From Methylobacterium sp. J-076 (lineage in GTDB: Bacteria > Pseudomonadota > Alphaproteobacteria > Rhizobiales > Beijerinckiaceae): a stretch of 64,000 nt of DNA. A program made the position numbers and the translations under genes. Below are positions 34,993-43,773 of the stretch, one piece after another. The notes below the pieces were generated by a model, which saw only the letters and a list, made by a program, of their open reading frames with translations, searched no databases and was not told the DNA's origin. The DNA is taken from positions 1-64,000 of the forward strand of contig NZ_JAKSXW010000033.1 of assembly GCF_022829405.1 (NCBI RefSeq), written 5' to 3'. Numbering within the stretch: position 1 is the stretch's first letter; every line of letters begins with the position of its first letter.

Positions 34993-35130
34993 ATGAACGA
35001 TATCGCCGAGCGCGCGGCGCAGGCGCGGACGACGCGCGACCTCTGGCAATCGATCCCGCTCGACTGCATCCTGTGCGCCGTGTTCGTGTTCGCTGCGGCG
35101 GGACTCACGCTCGCCGGGGTGTTTCCCTGA
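34993..35130 (+). CDS. Small single-span membrane protein
   Basis: A 45-residue frame starting at ATG 34993 with AGGAAACGCGGAACC upstream. It has a polar N-terminus (about 1-20) and a hydrophobic segment CILCAVFVFAAAGLTLAGVF. It ends 14 bases before the thioesterase start, so the two could be co-transcribed. No known family is recognised. A clean start, a membrane span and placement make it plausible, but it is not proven. Confidence 0.5.
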   Translation: MNDIAERAAQARTTRDLWQSIPLDCILCAVFVFAAAGLTLAGVFP

Positions 35131-35144
35131 GGGCGGCCAGGGGG

Positions 35145-35576
35145 ATGGTCATGCAGGTTTCGAGCATCGCGGAACAGGGCGCTGCGGCGCCCGCGGAGCC
35201 GGAGGAGGCGCCCCAGGGCGATCTGACGGTCCGCACCATCGCCATGCCCGCCGACACCAACGCCAACGGCGACATCTTCGGCGGCTGGGTGCTGTCGCAG
35301 ATGGACCAAGCGGGCGGGATCGCCGGGGTGGAGCGGGCGCGCGGCCGGGTCGTCACCGTGGCCCTCGACGGCATGACCTTCCTGCGCCCCGTCTCGGTGG
35401 GCGACGTGCTCTGCGTCTACACGCGGGTCTCGCATGTCGGCCGCACCTCGATGAAGATCGAGGTCGAGGCCTGGGCGCGGCGCTTCCGCACCCAGAACCG
35501 CGAGCGGGTGACGCGGGCGATCTTCACCTTCGTCGCCATCGACGACGAGGGCCGCCCGCGCCCGATCCCTACTTGA
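35145..35576 (+). CDS. Acyl-CoA thioesterase (YciA-like hotdog fold)
   Basis: A 143-residue hotdog thioesterase. MPADTNANGDIFGGWVLSQM contains the catalytic Asp of the YciA/BACH group, and TRVSHVGRTSMKIEVEAW is also typical. It hydrolyses acyl-CoA to free acid and CoA in the cytoplasm. Starts at ATG 35145 and ATG 35151 are both possible; I use the first. The last 8 bases overlap the 3' end of sodC on the other strand. Confidence 0.92.
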   Translation: MVMQVSSIAEQGAAAPAEPEEAPQGDLTVRTIAMPADTNANGDIFGGWVLSQMDQAGGIAGVERARGRVVTVALDGMTFLRPVSVGDVLCVYTRVSHVGRTSMKIEVEAWARRFRTQNRERVTRAIFTFVAIDDEGRPRPIPT

Positions 35577-36114
35577 TCACGCCGCAGGCGATGCGGTCGC
35601 CCGCCCCGCCGATCGGCTGGGTGGTGTGATCGTCCTCGTTGGCGTGGATGATCAGGGCCGAGCCGTCGCCGTCCTTCAGGCCGCCCTCGCCGGTGAGCGC
35701 CGTCTCGGAGGAGACTTCGGCATTCACCGAACCGTCCTTGTTGGCGAAGATGTTCGGCAGATCGCCCTCGTCGGGCCCGTCCGGGTTGAGCAGGCCGTGC
35801 TTGCTCTGGTCGTGGTTCACATGGGCCTTGGAGTTCATGAACTTCGGGTCGGAGCAATCGCCGACCGCGTGGAAGTGGATCCCGTGCCAGCCGGGGGGCA
35901 GGCCGCCGGGCTGGACGGTCACGCGCATCACCAGGGTGTTCGCCCCGTCGCGGATCGACAGCGTGCCGATCGTGTCGCCCTTGGCGTTCTTGACCGGGCT
36001 CTCGAAGGTTTCGGGCGTGGCGGGTTTGGCCGCGTCCTTGGCGGGCTCCTGTGCGAGGGCCCCCCCTGCGGTGAGACTTCCCAGCAGCGCGAGCAGCGTC
36101 AGCGTGCGTGTCAT
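35569..36114 (-). CDS. sodC: Periplasmic Cu,Zn superoxide dismutase
   Basis: A 181-residue precursor. The signal peptide (about 1-22) ends GGALAQ. The copper/zinc ligands appear in GIHFHAVGDCSDPKF, HVNHDQSKHG and, further on, HANEDDH. GAGDRIACGVI carries the second disulfide Cys. It removes superoxide in the periplasm; a cytoplasmic Fe/Mn enzyme is encoded at 52169. It converges with the thioesterase gene, overlapping by 8 bases, and is divergent from tlyA. Confidence 0.95.
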   Translation of the reverse strand: MTRTLTLLALLGSLTAGGALAQEPAKDAAKPATPETFESPVKNAKGDTIGTLSIRDGANTLVMRVTVQPGGLPPGWHGIHFHAVGDCSDPKFMNSKAHVNHDQSKHGLLNPDGPDEGDLPNIFANKDGSVNAEVSSETALTGEGGLKDGDGSALIIHANEDDHTTQPIGGAGDRIACGVIK

Positions 36115-36208
36115 GCAATAGCCCTCTTCCCTGGTCGCGGTTAGGTAGGGGTCTTAGGCGGCGCCGACAGGGTTTGGATGGAATCCGCCGCCGCGGAACC
36201 GGAGAGCG

Positions 36209-36946
36209 ATGAGCCGCGAGCGCCAGAGGGCCGACCTGTTCCTGGTGGAGCACGGCCATTTCGAGAGCCGGGCCCGGGCGCAGGCGGCCATCCGGGCCGG
36301 GCTCGTCCGGGTGGACGGGCGGCCCCTGAGCCGCGCGTCCGAGACAATCCCCCCCGGTGCCGCGGTCGAGGCGCGGCCGGAGCATCCCTTCGCCTCCCGC
36401 GGCGGCCTGAAACTCTCCGCCGCCCTCGATTCCTTCGGGATCGACCCGGAAGGCCTGCGCTGCCTCGATGTCGGCGCCTCCACGGGGGGCTTCACCGACG
36501 TCCTGCTCACCCGCGGCGCGGCCCATGTCCACGCGGTCGATGTCGGGCGCGACCAGCTCCATCCGCGCCTGCGGGGGGACCCGCGGGTGACGAGCCGCGA
36601 GGGCATCGACATCCGCAGCCTCGCCCCTGGCAGCCTCGATCCGCTACCGCAGCTCGCGAGCGTGGACGTGAGCTTCATCTCCCTCCGCCTCGTCCTGCCG
36701 GCGCTGCCGCCTCTGCTCGCTCCCGGCGCCGTCCTCGTGGCGCTGATCAAGCCGCAATTCGAAGCCGGCCGGGAGCGGGTCGGCCGGGGCGGGATCGTCC
36801 GCGACGGGCAGGTCCACGCGGAGGTCTGCGCGGCGGTGAGGGCTCTCCTGGAGGAGCGCGGGGCGACGATCCTCGGGCTCGTTCCGTCCCCCGTCGAGGG
36901 CGGGGACGGCAATACCGAATTCCTGATTGGGGCGATGCTGCCGTGA
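36209..36946 (+). CDS. tlyA: TlyA-family rRNA (cytidine-2'-O)-methyltransferase / hemolysin A-like
   Basis: A 245-residue protein with an N-terminal S4 RNA-binding domain (about 5-65, RADLFLVEHGHFESRARAQA) and an FtsJ-type methyltransferase domain with the SAM motif LDVGASTGGFTDVL (about 88-101) and SFISLRLVLPAL. Family members 2'-O-methylate rRNA cytidines and can confer capreomycin sensitivity. The next gene begins inside its stop codon (GTGA), so the two RNA methyltransferases are translationally coupled. Confidence 0.92.
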   Translation: MSRERQRADLFLVEHGHFESRARAQAAIRAGLVRVDGRPLSRASETIPPGAAVEARPEHPFASRGGLKLSAALDSFGIDPEGLRCLDVGASTGGFTDVLLTRGAAHVHAVDVGRDQLHPRLRGDPRVTSREGIDIRSLAPGSLDPLPQLASVDVSFISLRLVLPALPPLLAPGAVLVALIKPQFEAGRERVGRGGIVRDGQVHAEVCAAVRALLEERGATILGLVPSPVEGGDGNTEFLIGAMLP

Positions 36947-38178
36947 CCGAGACCGTCGAGATTCTGCGCCTGGGCGCCCGCGGCGACGGCATCGCCGCGG
37001 ACGGGACGCCCGTGCCCTACACCCTGCCGGGGGAGCGCGCGGAGATCCGCCGGGAGGGCCAGCGCGCCGAGCTCCTGGCCATCGCGCAGCCCGCGCCGGA
37101 GCGGGTGGAGCCGTTCTGCCCCTACTTCATGCGCTGCGGCGGCTGCCGCACCCAGCACCTCGCCCGGGAGGCCGAGCTCGCCTGGAAGCGGGGCATCGTC
37201 GCCAACGGTCTCGCCCAGGCGGGGGTGGCCGTCGCGCCGGAGCCGGCGGTCGATGCCCACGGGGTGGGGCGGCGGCGGATCACCCTGCATGTCCGCCTCG
37301 TCGAGGGCCGCACCGAGGCCGGGCTGATGGCCGCCCGCAGCCACGCCCTCGTGAACCTCGACCTCTGCCCGATCACCGTGCCCGCCCTCCACCGGGCTCC
37401 GGATGTCGCCCGCGCCCTGTCCGTCCCCATCGGCGGCGGCCGCAAGCCCCTCGACGTGGCCGTGACCGAGACCGACCAGGGGCTCGACGTCGACCTGCGC
37501 GGCCACGGGCCGGTGGCGCCCGGCCCCCTCGCCGCCCTGGTCCGCGTCGCGGGGGAACTCGGCCTCGCGCGGCTGTCGCTGCATGGGGAGCGGGTGATGG
37601 AGGCCGAGCCGGTCAGCGTCGCGGCGGAGGGCGGGCGTCTCTACCCCGCGCCCGGCGGGTTCCTCCAGGCGACGGCCTCGGGCCAAGCGATCCTCACCGG
37701 CCTCGTCGTCGAGGCCCTCGGGCCGCGGGCCCGGCGGGTGGCCGACCTGTTCTCCGGCTGCGGCCCCCTGGCGCTGGCCGCGGCCCGGAAGGCGACGGTC
37801 CACGCCGTCGAGAGCGAGGCGTCGGCCCTGGCCGGGCTCGACAGGTCGGCACGGGTGGCGAGCGGCCTCCGGCAGATCACGATGGAGCGGCGCGACCTGT
37901 TCCGCCGCCCCCTCCTGCCCATCGAGCTGAACACCTACGACGCGGTGGTGTTCGATCCCCCCCGGGCCGGGGCCGAGGCGCAGGCGAAGCACCTCGCCGC
38001 CTCCAAGGTGCCCCTCGTCGTCGGCATCTCCTGCGACGCCGGCACGTTCGGCCGGGACGCCGCCACCCTGGTGGCGGGCGGCTACAGGCTGGAGCGGGTC
38101 ACGCCGGTCGATCAGTTCCGCCATGCCGGCCATATCGAGATGGTCGGCGTGTTCCGGCGGGAGAAGGCCCGGCGCTGA
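36943..38178 (+). CDS. TrmA/RlmD-family RNA (uracil-C5-)-methyltransferase
   Basis: A 411-residue methyltransferase. An Fe-S-type cysteine cluster (FCPYFMRCGGCRTQHL, about 56-71) precedes the catalytic domain, with the SAM motif LFSGCGPLALAAA and the catalytic Cys in VGISCDAGTF. Members methylate uracil-1939 or -747 of 23S rRNA or U54 of tRNA; the exact target is not readable from sequence. The GTG start at 36943 overlaps the tlyA stop by 4 bases and gives TETVEILRLGARGDGIA, a normal N-terminus. Confidence 0.92.
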   Translation: MTETVEILRLGARGDGIAADGTPVPYTLPGERAEIRREGQRAELLAIAQPAPERVEPFCPYFMRCGGCRTQHLAREAELAWKRGIVANGLAQAGVAVAPEPAVDAHGVGRRRITLHVRLVEGRTEAGLMAARSHALVNLDLCPITVPALHRAPDVARALSVPIGGGRKPLDVAVTETDQGLDVDLRGHGPVAPGPLAALVRVAGELGLARLSLHGERVMEAEPVSVAAEGGRLYPAPGGFLQATASGQAILTGLVVEALGPRARRVADLFSGCGPLALAAARKATVHAVESEASALAGLDRSARVASGLRQITMERRDLFRRPLLPIELNTYDAVVFDPPRAGAEAQAKHLAASKVPLVVGISCDAGTFGRDAATLVAGGYRLERVTPVDQFRHAGHIEMVGVFRREKARR

Positions 38179-38232
38179 GGGCACGCAACTCCGCCGGGCA
38201 TCGCACGTTCTGCCGGCAACGGAGATACGACG

Positions 38233-38499
38233 ATGGCGCGCAACACCCTTTTCCTGCTGATCGGTACGCTCATCCTGCCCGCCCCGGCCCTCGCGCAGGG
38301 CCGCGTGGCGCCCTACGAGACCGGGACCGGCGGCGGCCCCGGCTCGACCATCACGGCGCCCTACACCAACACCCTGGGCGTCACGAAGCCGCCGGGCACG
38401 TCCCTCGGCCCCGGCGAGGTCGCCCCGCCGCAGGAGCGCCAGAAGGAGCGGGCCGTCACGAACCGGATCGAGGACAGCATCTGCGACGGCTGCAACTGA
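38233..38499 (+). CDS. Small secreted protein of unknown function
   Basis: An 88-residue precursor with a signal peptide (about 1-22, ending APALAQ). The mature part is Gly/Pro/Thr-rich and ends in two cysteines (CDGCN), which may bind metal or form a disulfide. GGAG lies upstream of the ATG. Its only clue is location between an RNA methyltransferase and corA. I do not recognise a family. Confidence 0.7.
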   Translation: MARNTLFLLIGTLILPAPALAQGRVAPYETGTGGGPGSTITAPYTNTLGVTKPPGTSLGPGEVAPPQERQKERAVTNRIEDSICDGCN

Positions 38500-38735
38500 T
38501 CCCCGCCCCGTCCCCGCGGACGGCGTGAGGCGGTCCGGGGCGGCGGCACGCCGTCGGCCCCCGAACCTGCCCCGATCTCTTCACCGCGCCGGCGGGGGCG
38601 GGCGCGGCGATCACGGAAGCGTTGTCACGGAACCTTCAAGAAACGGCGCCACATCCCCCCGGCCCCTTGCACCGCCCGCCCGCCTGCGGGATGCGGGGCC
38701 GACCGATGCCGCCGCACCCCTGAAGAGATTCCCGC

Positions 38736-39743
38736 GTGATCTTCATCCATCAGCCCGTCACGGAGGCGGGGCAGCACCTTCTCGAACGCCGGGCCGTCCA
38801 ACTGCAGGACGTGATCCCCGACGACACCCTCTGGCTCGACCTCATCCGGCCGACCCGGGAGGAGGAGCTGAAGGTCGAGGAATTCGCGGGGATCGAGGTG
38901 CCGACCCGCGAGGAGATGAAGGACATCGAGCCCTCCGAACTCCTCTACGTCGAGGACGGCGCCCGCTACATGACCGGCCGGGTCCTGTCGAAGGTCAGCG
39001 AGGCGGAGGAGCCGGGGCTCGCCGGCATCACGTTCATCCTGCGGGGCAACCGCCTCATCACCGTCCGCCACGAGGAGCCCCAGGCGTTCCGGATGTTCGC
39101 CCAGCGGGCGGGCCGGGCGACGAGCGGTCATAGCCACGCGGTGGTCGCCTCGGGGGATGCGATCCTCGCCGGCCTGATCGAGGCGGTGATCGACCGGGCG
39201 GCGGACGTGCTCCAGCTCCAGGGCGAGCGGATCGACCGCCTGTCCGGCTCGATCTTCGAGGTGCAGGACGATCCGAGCGCCCGCAACACCGCCCTTCAGG
39301 ACACCCTGCGGGCGCTCGGCCGGCATGGGGACCTGATCTCCAAGCAGCGCGAGAGCCTCGTCTCCATGGAGCGCATCCTGCTCTCGCTCTCGGCGACCTA
39401 CCGGACCAACAAGGCCCCCCGCGACCTGCGCGAGGACGTGCGCTCGACCCTGCGCGACCTCCAGTCCCTGGAGGAGCACGCCACCTTCCTTTCGACCAAG
39501 ATCCAGTTCCTGCTCGACGCGACCCTCGGCCTCGTCAACCTGGAGCAGAACAACATCATCAAATTGTTCTCGGTGATGGCCGTGGTGTTCATGCCGCCGA
39601 CGCTCATCGCGTCGATCTACGGCATGAACTTCAAGACCATCCCGGAGCTCGACTGGTCCTTCGGCTATCCGATGGCGGTGGTGATGATGGTGGTGGCGGC
39701 CGTGCTGCCCTACGCCTTCTTCCGCTGGAAGAAGTGGCTGTGA
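38736..39743 (+). CDS. corA: CorA-family magnesium transporter
   Basis: A 335-residue inner-membrane transporter. A large N-terminal cytoplasmic domain and the long stalk helix are followed by two C-terminal membrane helices. The selectivity motif YGMNF is intact near residue 294, followed by a loop and the second helix ending in KKWL. It moves Mg2+ (also Co2+ and Ni2+). The start is GTG 38736. The 236-base upstream gap shows no recognised magnesium riboswitch. Confidence 0.94.
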   Translation: MIFIHQPVTEAGQHLLERRAVQLQDVIPDDTLWLDLIRPTREEELKVEEFAGIEVPTREEMKDIEPSELLYVEDGARYMTGRVLSKVSEAEEPGLAGITFILRGNRLITVRHEEPQAFRMFAQRAGRATSGHSHAVVASGDAILAGLIEAVIDRAADVLQLQGERIDRLSGSIFEVQDDPSARNTALQDTLRALGRHGDLISKQRESLVSMERILLSLSATYRTNKAPRDLREDVRSTLRDLQSLEEHATFLSTKIQFLLDATLGLVNLEQNNIIKLFSVMAVVFMPPTLIASIYGMNFKTIPELDWSFGYPMAVVMMVVAAVLPYAFFRWKKWL

Positions 39744-39822
39744 CGAACACCATCGGATAGGCGCGTCACGACGCTGTCGCGCGGACTTGCCATAGGGCGC
39801 TCTTCACCACGAGGAAGAGCCC

Positions 39823-41394
39823 ATGGCCCTGGACCGTCGCCGTTTCGTCCTCACGGGGGCCTCCGGCCTCGTCGGCGCGAGCCTCGGGCTGGGCAGGCCC
39901 TACCTCAGCCGCGCCGCCGACCGGCCCGCCCTCTCGCACGGGCTGCAATCCGGCGATGTCGGCAGCGATACGGCGATGGTCTGGGCGCGGGCCGACCGGC
40001 CCTGCCGGGCGATGATCGAGTGGTCGACCACCGAGAGCTTCGCGCAGGTCCGGGGCGGCGTCTTCGCCGACGCCCTGCCCGAGACGGACGGGACGGTGAA
40101 GGTCGCCCTCGAAGGCCTGCCCGCCGGCCAGGACATCTTCTATCGGGTCAGCCTCCAAGACCTCGCCGCCCCGACGATCCGCAGTCCGGGACAGGTCGGC
40201 CGCTTCCGCACGGCACCGGCCGACCGGCGCTCGGTGTCGTTCTGCTGGTCGGGGGACACGGCGGGCCAGGGCTGGGGGATCGACGAATCCCGTGGCGGCA
40301 TGACGATCTATTCGGCCATCGCCAGGAACCGGCCGGACTTCTTCCTCCATTCCGGCGACACGATCTACGCCGACGGGCCGATCCAGGCCGAGGTGAAGCT
40401 GCCCGACGGCACCCTGTGGCGGAACCGCGTGACCGAGGAGGTCTCGAAGCCGGCCGAATCCCTCGCCGAGTTCCGGGGTCGCTACAAATACAACCTGCTC
40501 GACAGAAACCTGCTTGCGCTGAACGCGCAGGTTCCGATGCTGGCGCAATGGGACGACCACGAAGTCACCAACAACTGGTGGCCCGGCGAGCCCACGACCC
40601 GCGCCGAGCACCTGCGGAAGAAATACGCCGACCCGAACGTCCTGGCGCTGCAGGTCCGCGCGGCCCGGGCCTTTCACGAATACATGCCGATGCGCTTCGA
40701 TCCGGCGGAGCCGGGGCGCGTCTACCGCAAGATCTCCTACGGGCCGCTGGTCGACGTGTTCATGCTCGACATGCGCAGCTATCGCGGCGCCAACGGCGAA
40801 AACCGCCAGACGGAGTACGGGCCGGATTCCTACTTCCTCGGCCCCCAGCAGCTCGCGTGGCTGAAGCGGGAACTGGTCTCGTCGCGGGCGACGTGGAAGG
40901 TGATCGCCGCCGACATGCCGCTCGGCCTCGTCGTCGTCTACGACACCGACCGCAACTTCGGCTCCGAGGCCGTGGCCCAGGGCGACGGCCCGGCCCTCGG
41001 CCGCGAATTGGAGGTCGCCGACCTTCTGCGCTTCATCAAGGCGGCGGGGGTGCGCAACACCGTGTGGCTGACGGCGGACGTCCACTACACGGCGGCCCAT
41101 TACTACGACCCGAACAAGGCGCAGTTCCAGGATTTCGAGCCGTTCTGGGAGTTCGTCTCGGGCCCGCTCCATGCGGGCACCTTCGGGCCGAACGCCCTCG
41201 ACAACACCTTCGGCCCGCAGCTGCGCTACGTGAAGGCGCCGCCGGCGGGGCAGGTGAACGTCTCCCCGGCGGCGGGCCTGCAGTTCTTCGGCCACGTCGC
41301 GGTGGACGGGCGCACGGAGCAGATGACCGTGACCCTGAAGGACGCCGCCGACACCGACCTGTGGCATGTCACCCTCGACCCCGCGCGGGGGTGA
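39823..41394 (+). CDS. phoD: Alkaline phosphatase D (PhoD), Tat-exported
   Basis: A 523-residue phosphoesterase. The N-terminus RRRFVLTGASGLVGASLG is a twin-arginine signal. Metal-binding signatures HSGDTIYADGP, WDDHEVTNNWW and ADVHYTAAHYY are all present, as expected for the Ca/Fe-dependent PhoD family. It releases phosphate in the periplasm. It is monocistronic and convergent with the CBS-domain gene 12 bases away. I did not find a convincing Pho box upstream. Confidence 0.94.
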   Translation: MALDRRRFVLTGASGLVGASLGLGRPYLSRAADRPALSHGLQSGDVGSDTAMVWARADRPCRAMIEWSTTESFAQVRGGVFADALPETDGTVKVALEGLPAGQDIFYRVSLQDLAAPTIRSPGQVGRFRTAPADRRSVSFCWSGDTAGQGWGIDESRGGMTIYSAIARNRPDFFLHSGDTIYADGPIQAEVKLPDGTLWRNRVTEEVSKPAESLAEFRGRYKYNLLDRNLLALNAQVPMLAQWDDHEVTNNWWPGEPTTRAEHLRKKYADPNVLALQVRAARAFHEYMPMRFDPAEPGRVYRKISYGPLVDVFMLDMRSYRGANGENRQTEYGPDSYFLGPQQLAWLKRELVSSRATWKVIAADMPLGLVVVYDTDRNFGSEAVAQGDGPALGRELEVADLLRFIKAAGVRNTVWLTADVHYTAAHYYDPNKAQFQDFEPFWEFVSGPLHAGTFGPNALDNTFGPQLRYVKAPPAGQVNVSPAAGLQFFGHVAVDGRTEQMTVTLKDAADTDLWHVTLDPARG

Positions 41395-41406
41395 GGGCGG
41401 CGCTGC

Positions 41407-41838
41407 TCAGGCGGTGGTGATGTACTCGCGCAGGGCCTGGTGCTCGGCCTCGACGGTGGCGATGCGGCGCGCCACCACGTCGCCGATGGAGACGATGCCG
41501 ACGAGGCGTCCGCCCTCGCAGACCGGGATGTGGCGGAAGCGGCCGTTGGTCATCAGCTCCATCACGTCCTCGGTCGTCGCCGAGCGGTTGCAGGTCGTCA
41601 CGTGGGCCGTCATGTGGTCGCCCACCGGGGCATCGAGGGCTGAGGCCCCGAGCCGGGCCAGGGCGCGCATGATGTCCCGCTCGGACACGATGCCGGCCAC
41701 CGTGCCGTCGGCATGGGCCACCACGAGGGCGCCGATCCGCTTCTCCGCCAAGCTGTGAATGACGTCCCCGAGAGTCTTGTCCGGGCTCACGGTGGCCACG
41801 GCCGTTCCCTTGTCTGCCAGGATCCGCGCGACGGTCAT
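41407..41838 (-). CDS. Tandem CBS-domain protein
   Basis: A 143-residue protein made of two CBS motifs (about 8-62 and 75-130), with GIVSERDIMRAL and LVGIVSIGDVVARRI as the matching ends. CBS pairs bind adenosine nucleotides or similar ligands and act as energy or redox sensors. The upstream part of the longer frame is shadow; ATG 41838 is preceded by GGGAGGAA on the minus strand. It is a stand-alone sensor with no attached effector. Confidence 0.92.
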   Translation of the reverse strand: MTVARILADKGTAVATVSPDKTLGDVIHSLAEKRIGALVVAHADGTVAGIVSERDIMRALARLGASALDAPVGDHMTAHVTTCNRSATTEDVMELMTNGRFRHIPVCEGGRLVGIVSIGDVVARRIATVEAEHQALREYITTA

Positions 41839-41947
41839 CAATTCCTCCCTGCAAGCGGGCTTCACCGATCCGGGCCGGGTTGGTCCCCGGCTCCGTCGAT
41901 TGCGGCGAGTGTGTGGCCGTTCCCGCCCGCTGGCAAGGCCGCCGCCG

Positions 41948-42766
41948 TCAGTGCACGGCGGGGCTCCTCCGGTCGAACAGGGGGAACAGCAGGAAGCCGA
42001 CGACGAAGCCGCCCAGATGCGCGTCCCAGGCGATGCCCGCGCTCTCGGCGCCCAGCGGCAGGCTGACGAGGCCGAACAGCAGGTTGGTGACGAGCCAGAT
42101 CGCCAGGAACGCCACCGCCGTCCGGTTGCGCAGCAGCTCGGGGATCGTCTCGGCCGGGCGGTGCGGCGGCACCTGCCAGGACGGGCCGCCATAGGCGGAG
42201 ACCGGCGGCTGGAACACGAACCGCGCCGCCGCGGCCATCAGCGCCGAGATCCCCGCCGAGGCGCCGACCAGGGGCGTGGCGCTCAAGGGATCGATGACGA
42301 TGTGGAGCAGCCCCCCGGCGACGACACCGGTGAGGGCGATGACGCCGTAGCGCCATGCCCCGCAACGCCGGGCGACCGGCGTGCCGAAGGCGGCGAGCCA
42401 CACGCTGTTGAAGATCACGTGCATCCACGACCCGTGCAGCAGCGCGTAGGTCGCCAGCGTCCAGGGCTCCAGGCTCTGCTGGCCGGTGACGTAGCGGGCG
42501 AAGGCCTCGCGCAGGGCGCCGTTCTCCGGGTCGCCCGCCCCGGCGGCCTGGATCACCGCCCCGGCCTGCGCCGGATCGAACCACACGGTCCACCGGGCCG
42601 GCACCAGGGCGAGGCCCAGCACCACCTCGATGTCCCGGGCATCCGGGAGCAGGTACTCGCGAATCGCCTGGATCGCGAGAATCACTGCGATGGAGGCGGT
42701 GACGATTCCCGGCATGTTGAAGACCGGGGCGCGGCTTTGGCGCGGGAAGTGGGGTGAAGCGTCCAT
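41948..42766 (-). CDS. Rhomboid-family intramembrane serine protease
   Basis: A 272-residue protein with six or so hydrophobic helices. The catalytic serine lies in LVGASAGISALMA and the catalytic His in AWDAHLGGFVVGFL; LHGSWMHVIFNSVWLAAFG is the conserved loop. It cleaves membrane proteins within the bilayer. The GxSG motif reads GASAG, a common variant. The ATG at 42766 is favoured; the frame opens farther upstream. It lies after the CBS gene in the same direction, separated by 109 bases. Confidence 0.9.
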   Translation of the reverse strand: MDASPHFPRQSRAPVFNMPGIVTASIAVILAIQAIREYLLPDARDIEVVLGLALVPARWTVWFDPAQAGAVIQAAGAGDPENGALREAFARYVTGQQSLEPWTLATYALLHGSWMHVIFNSVWLAAFGTPVARRCGAWRYGVIALTGVVAGGLLHIVIDPLSATPLVGASAGISALMAAAARFVFQPPVSAYGGPSWQVPPHRPAETIPELLRNRTAVAFLAIWLVTNLLFGLVSLPLGAESAGIAWDAHLGGFVVGFLLFPLFDRRSPAVH

Positions 42767-42893
42767 TCTTCCACATGTTGTCATAGGGGCCGGCCGGACA
42801 ACCCCGCATGGCGATCGCGGCCGGGCCGGCGGGCGCAACCCCTTCGCGGAGTTGTGTTGTGCGGCCGTACACAAGCTTCAGTGGCGGTCAACC

Positions 42894-42908
42894 TTAACCA
42901 AAGCTCAA
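42894..42908. promoter_or_regulatory. CtrA-like half-consensus site before the PAS gene
   Basis: TTAA (42894-42897), seven bases, then TCAA (42905-42908), one base from the CtrA consensus. It lies in the divergent gap between the rhomboid and PAS-domain genes, 140 bases before the PAS start. Confidence 0.35.
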
Positions 42909-43048
42909 CTCGTCGGATGCATCGGCCCGACCGAGGGCATAGGGATTGCGGAATGGGCCGGTAACCGCACGACGCGCGGTCCGAGACGTCTTCCCAACGT
43001 CTCGGAACGGGCATCGGCAAGGCACATTTGTACCGATCCGGGACAGAC

Positions 43049-43657
43049 ATGAAGCATCCCACGAGCCATCTGCTTCACGCTTACTGGGAAAAACTCAGGG
43101 GCGACCGCGCCGCACCCGAGCGGGCCGAGATCGAGCCTGGGGAGATCCGCCACCTCCTGGCGGACAGCCTGATCCTCGAACTCGACGTGCCGGCGCGCTC
43201 GGCCGTCATCCGCCTCGCGGGGACGCGGGTCTGCGCCCTCTACGGCCGGGAGCTGCGCGGCCAGTCCTTCGATGCCCTGTGGGGCGACCGGGCCTGCGAC
43301 GCGTGGCGCCTCGCCGAGACCGTCGCCCTCGACACGCTCGGCGTCGTGGCCGGGCTGCGCGGGGTGAACCGTGCCGAGGAGGGGGTGGACCTCGAACTGC
43401 TGCTGCTCCCCCTCCGGCACCGGGGCCGCCCCCATGTCCGCGCCCTCGGGGCCCTGAGCTTCACCGGCGCGCCGGCCTGGCTCGGCCTCAAGCCGGTGGT
43501 GCGGGCGGAGACGACCTCCCTGCGCATCCTCGCGCCGCGCCCCCGGAACGCCCGTCCGCCCGCCGCCGGGGCCGGGGAGGGGATGCGGCGCCCCCTGCTG
43601 CCGGACGCCCCGATCCGCCGCGGCCACCTGCTGGTCCATCCCGGCGGCCGGGCCTGA
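43049..43657 (+). CDS. PAS-domain protein (PAS_5 type)
   Basis: A 202-residue cytoplasmic protein. MKHPTSHLLHAYWEKLRGDR and ILELDVPARSAVIRLAGTRV with the later ALYGRELRG resemble the PAS_5 family, which is widespread in Rhizobiales and Caulobacterales and related to stalk-pole regulators. The C-terminal 40 residues are Pro/Arg-rich and probably disordered. ATG 43049 is preferred to TTG 43028. A CtrA-like site precedes it and a PilZ gene follows, suggesting cell-cycle or c-di-GMP linkage. Confidence 0.8.
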   Translation: MKHPTSHLLHAYWEKLRGDRAAPERAEIEPGEIRHLLADSLILELDVPARSAVIRLAGTRVCALYGRELRGQSFDALWGDRACDAWRLAETVALDTLGVVAGLRGVNRAEEGVDLELLLLPLRHRGRPHVRALGALSFTGAPAWLGLKPVVRAETTSLRILAPRPRNARPPAAGAGEGMRRPLLPDAPIRRGHLLVHPGGRA

Positions 43658-43773
43658 CGGTCCGGTCTGAATATCGTCAAGCAGTCGACATGCAACGCCG
43701 TATCGAAGGCTTTCCGTAACCGATCATCGTCTACATTGCCGGAAGTGATCTCTATTCGGCGACTGATGCAGGC

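Noticed and set aside
39744..39822. Possible Pho box before phoD
   Set aside because: Only scattered partial CTGTC matches without the direct-repeat spacing.
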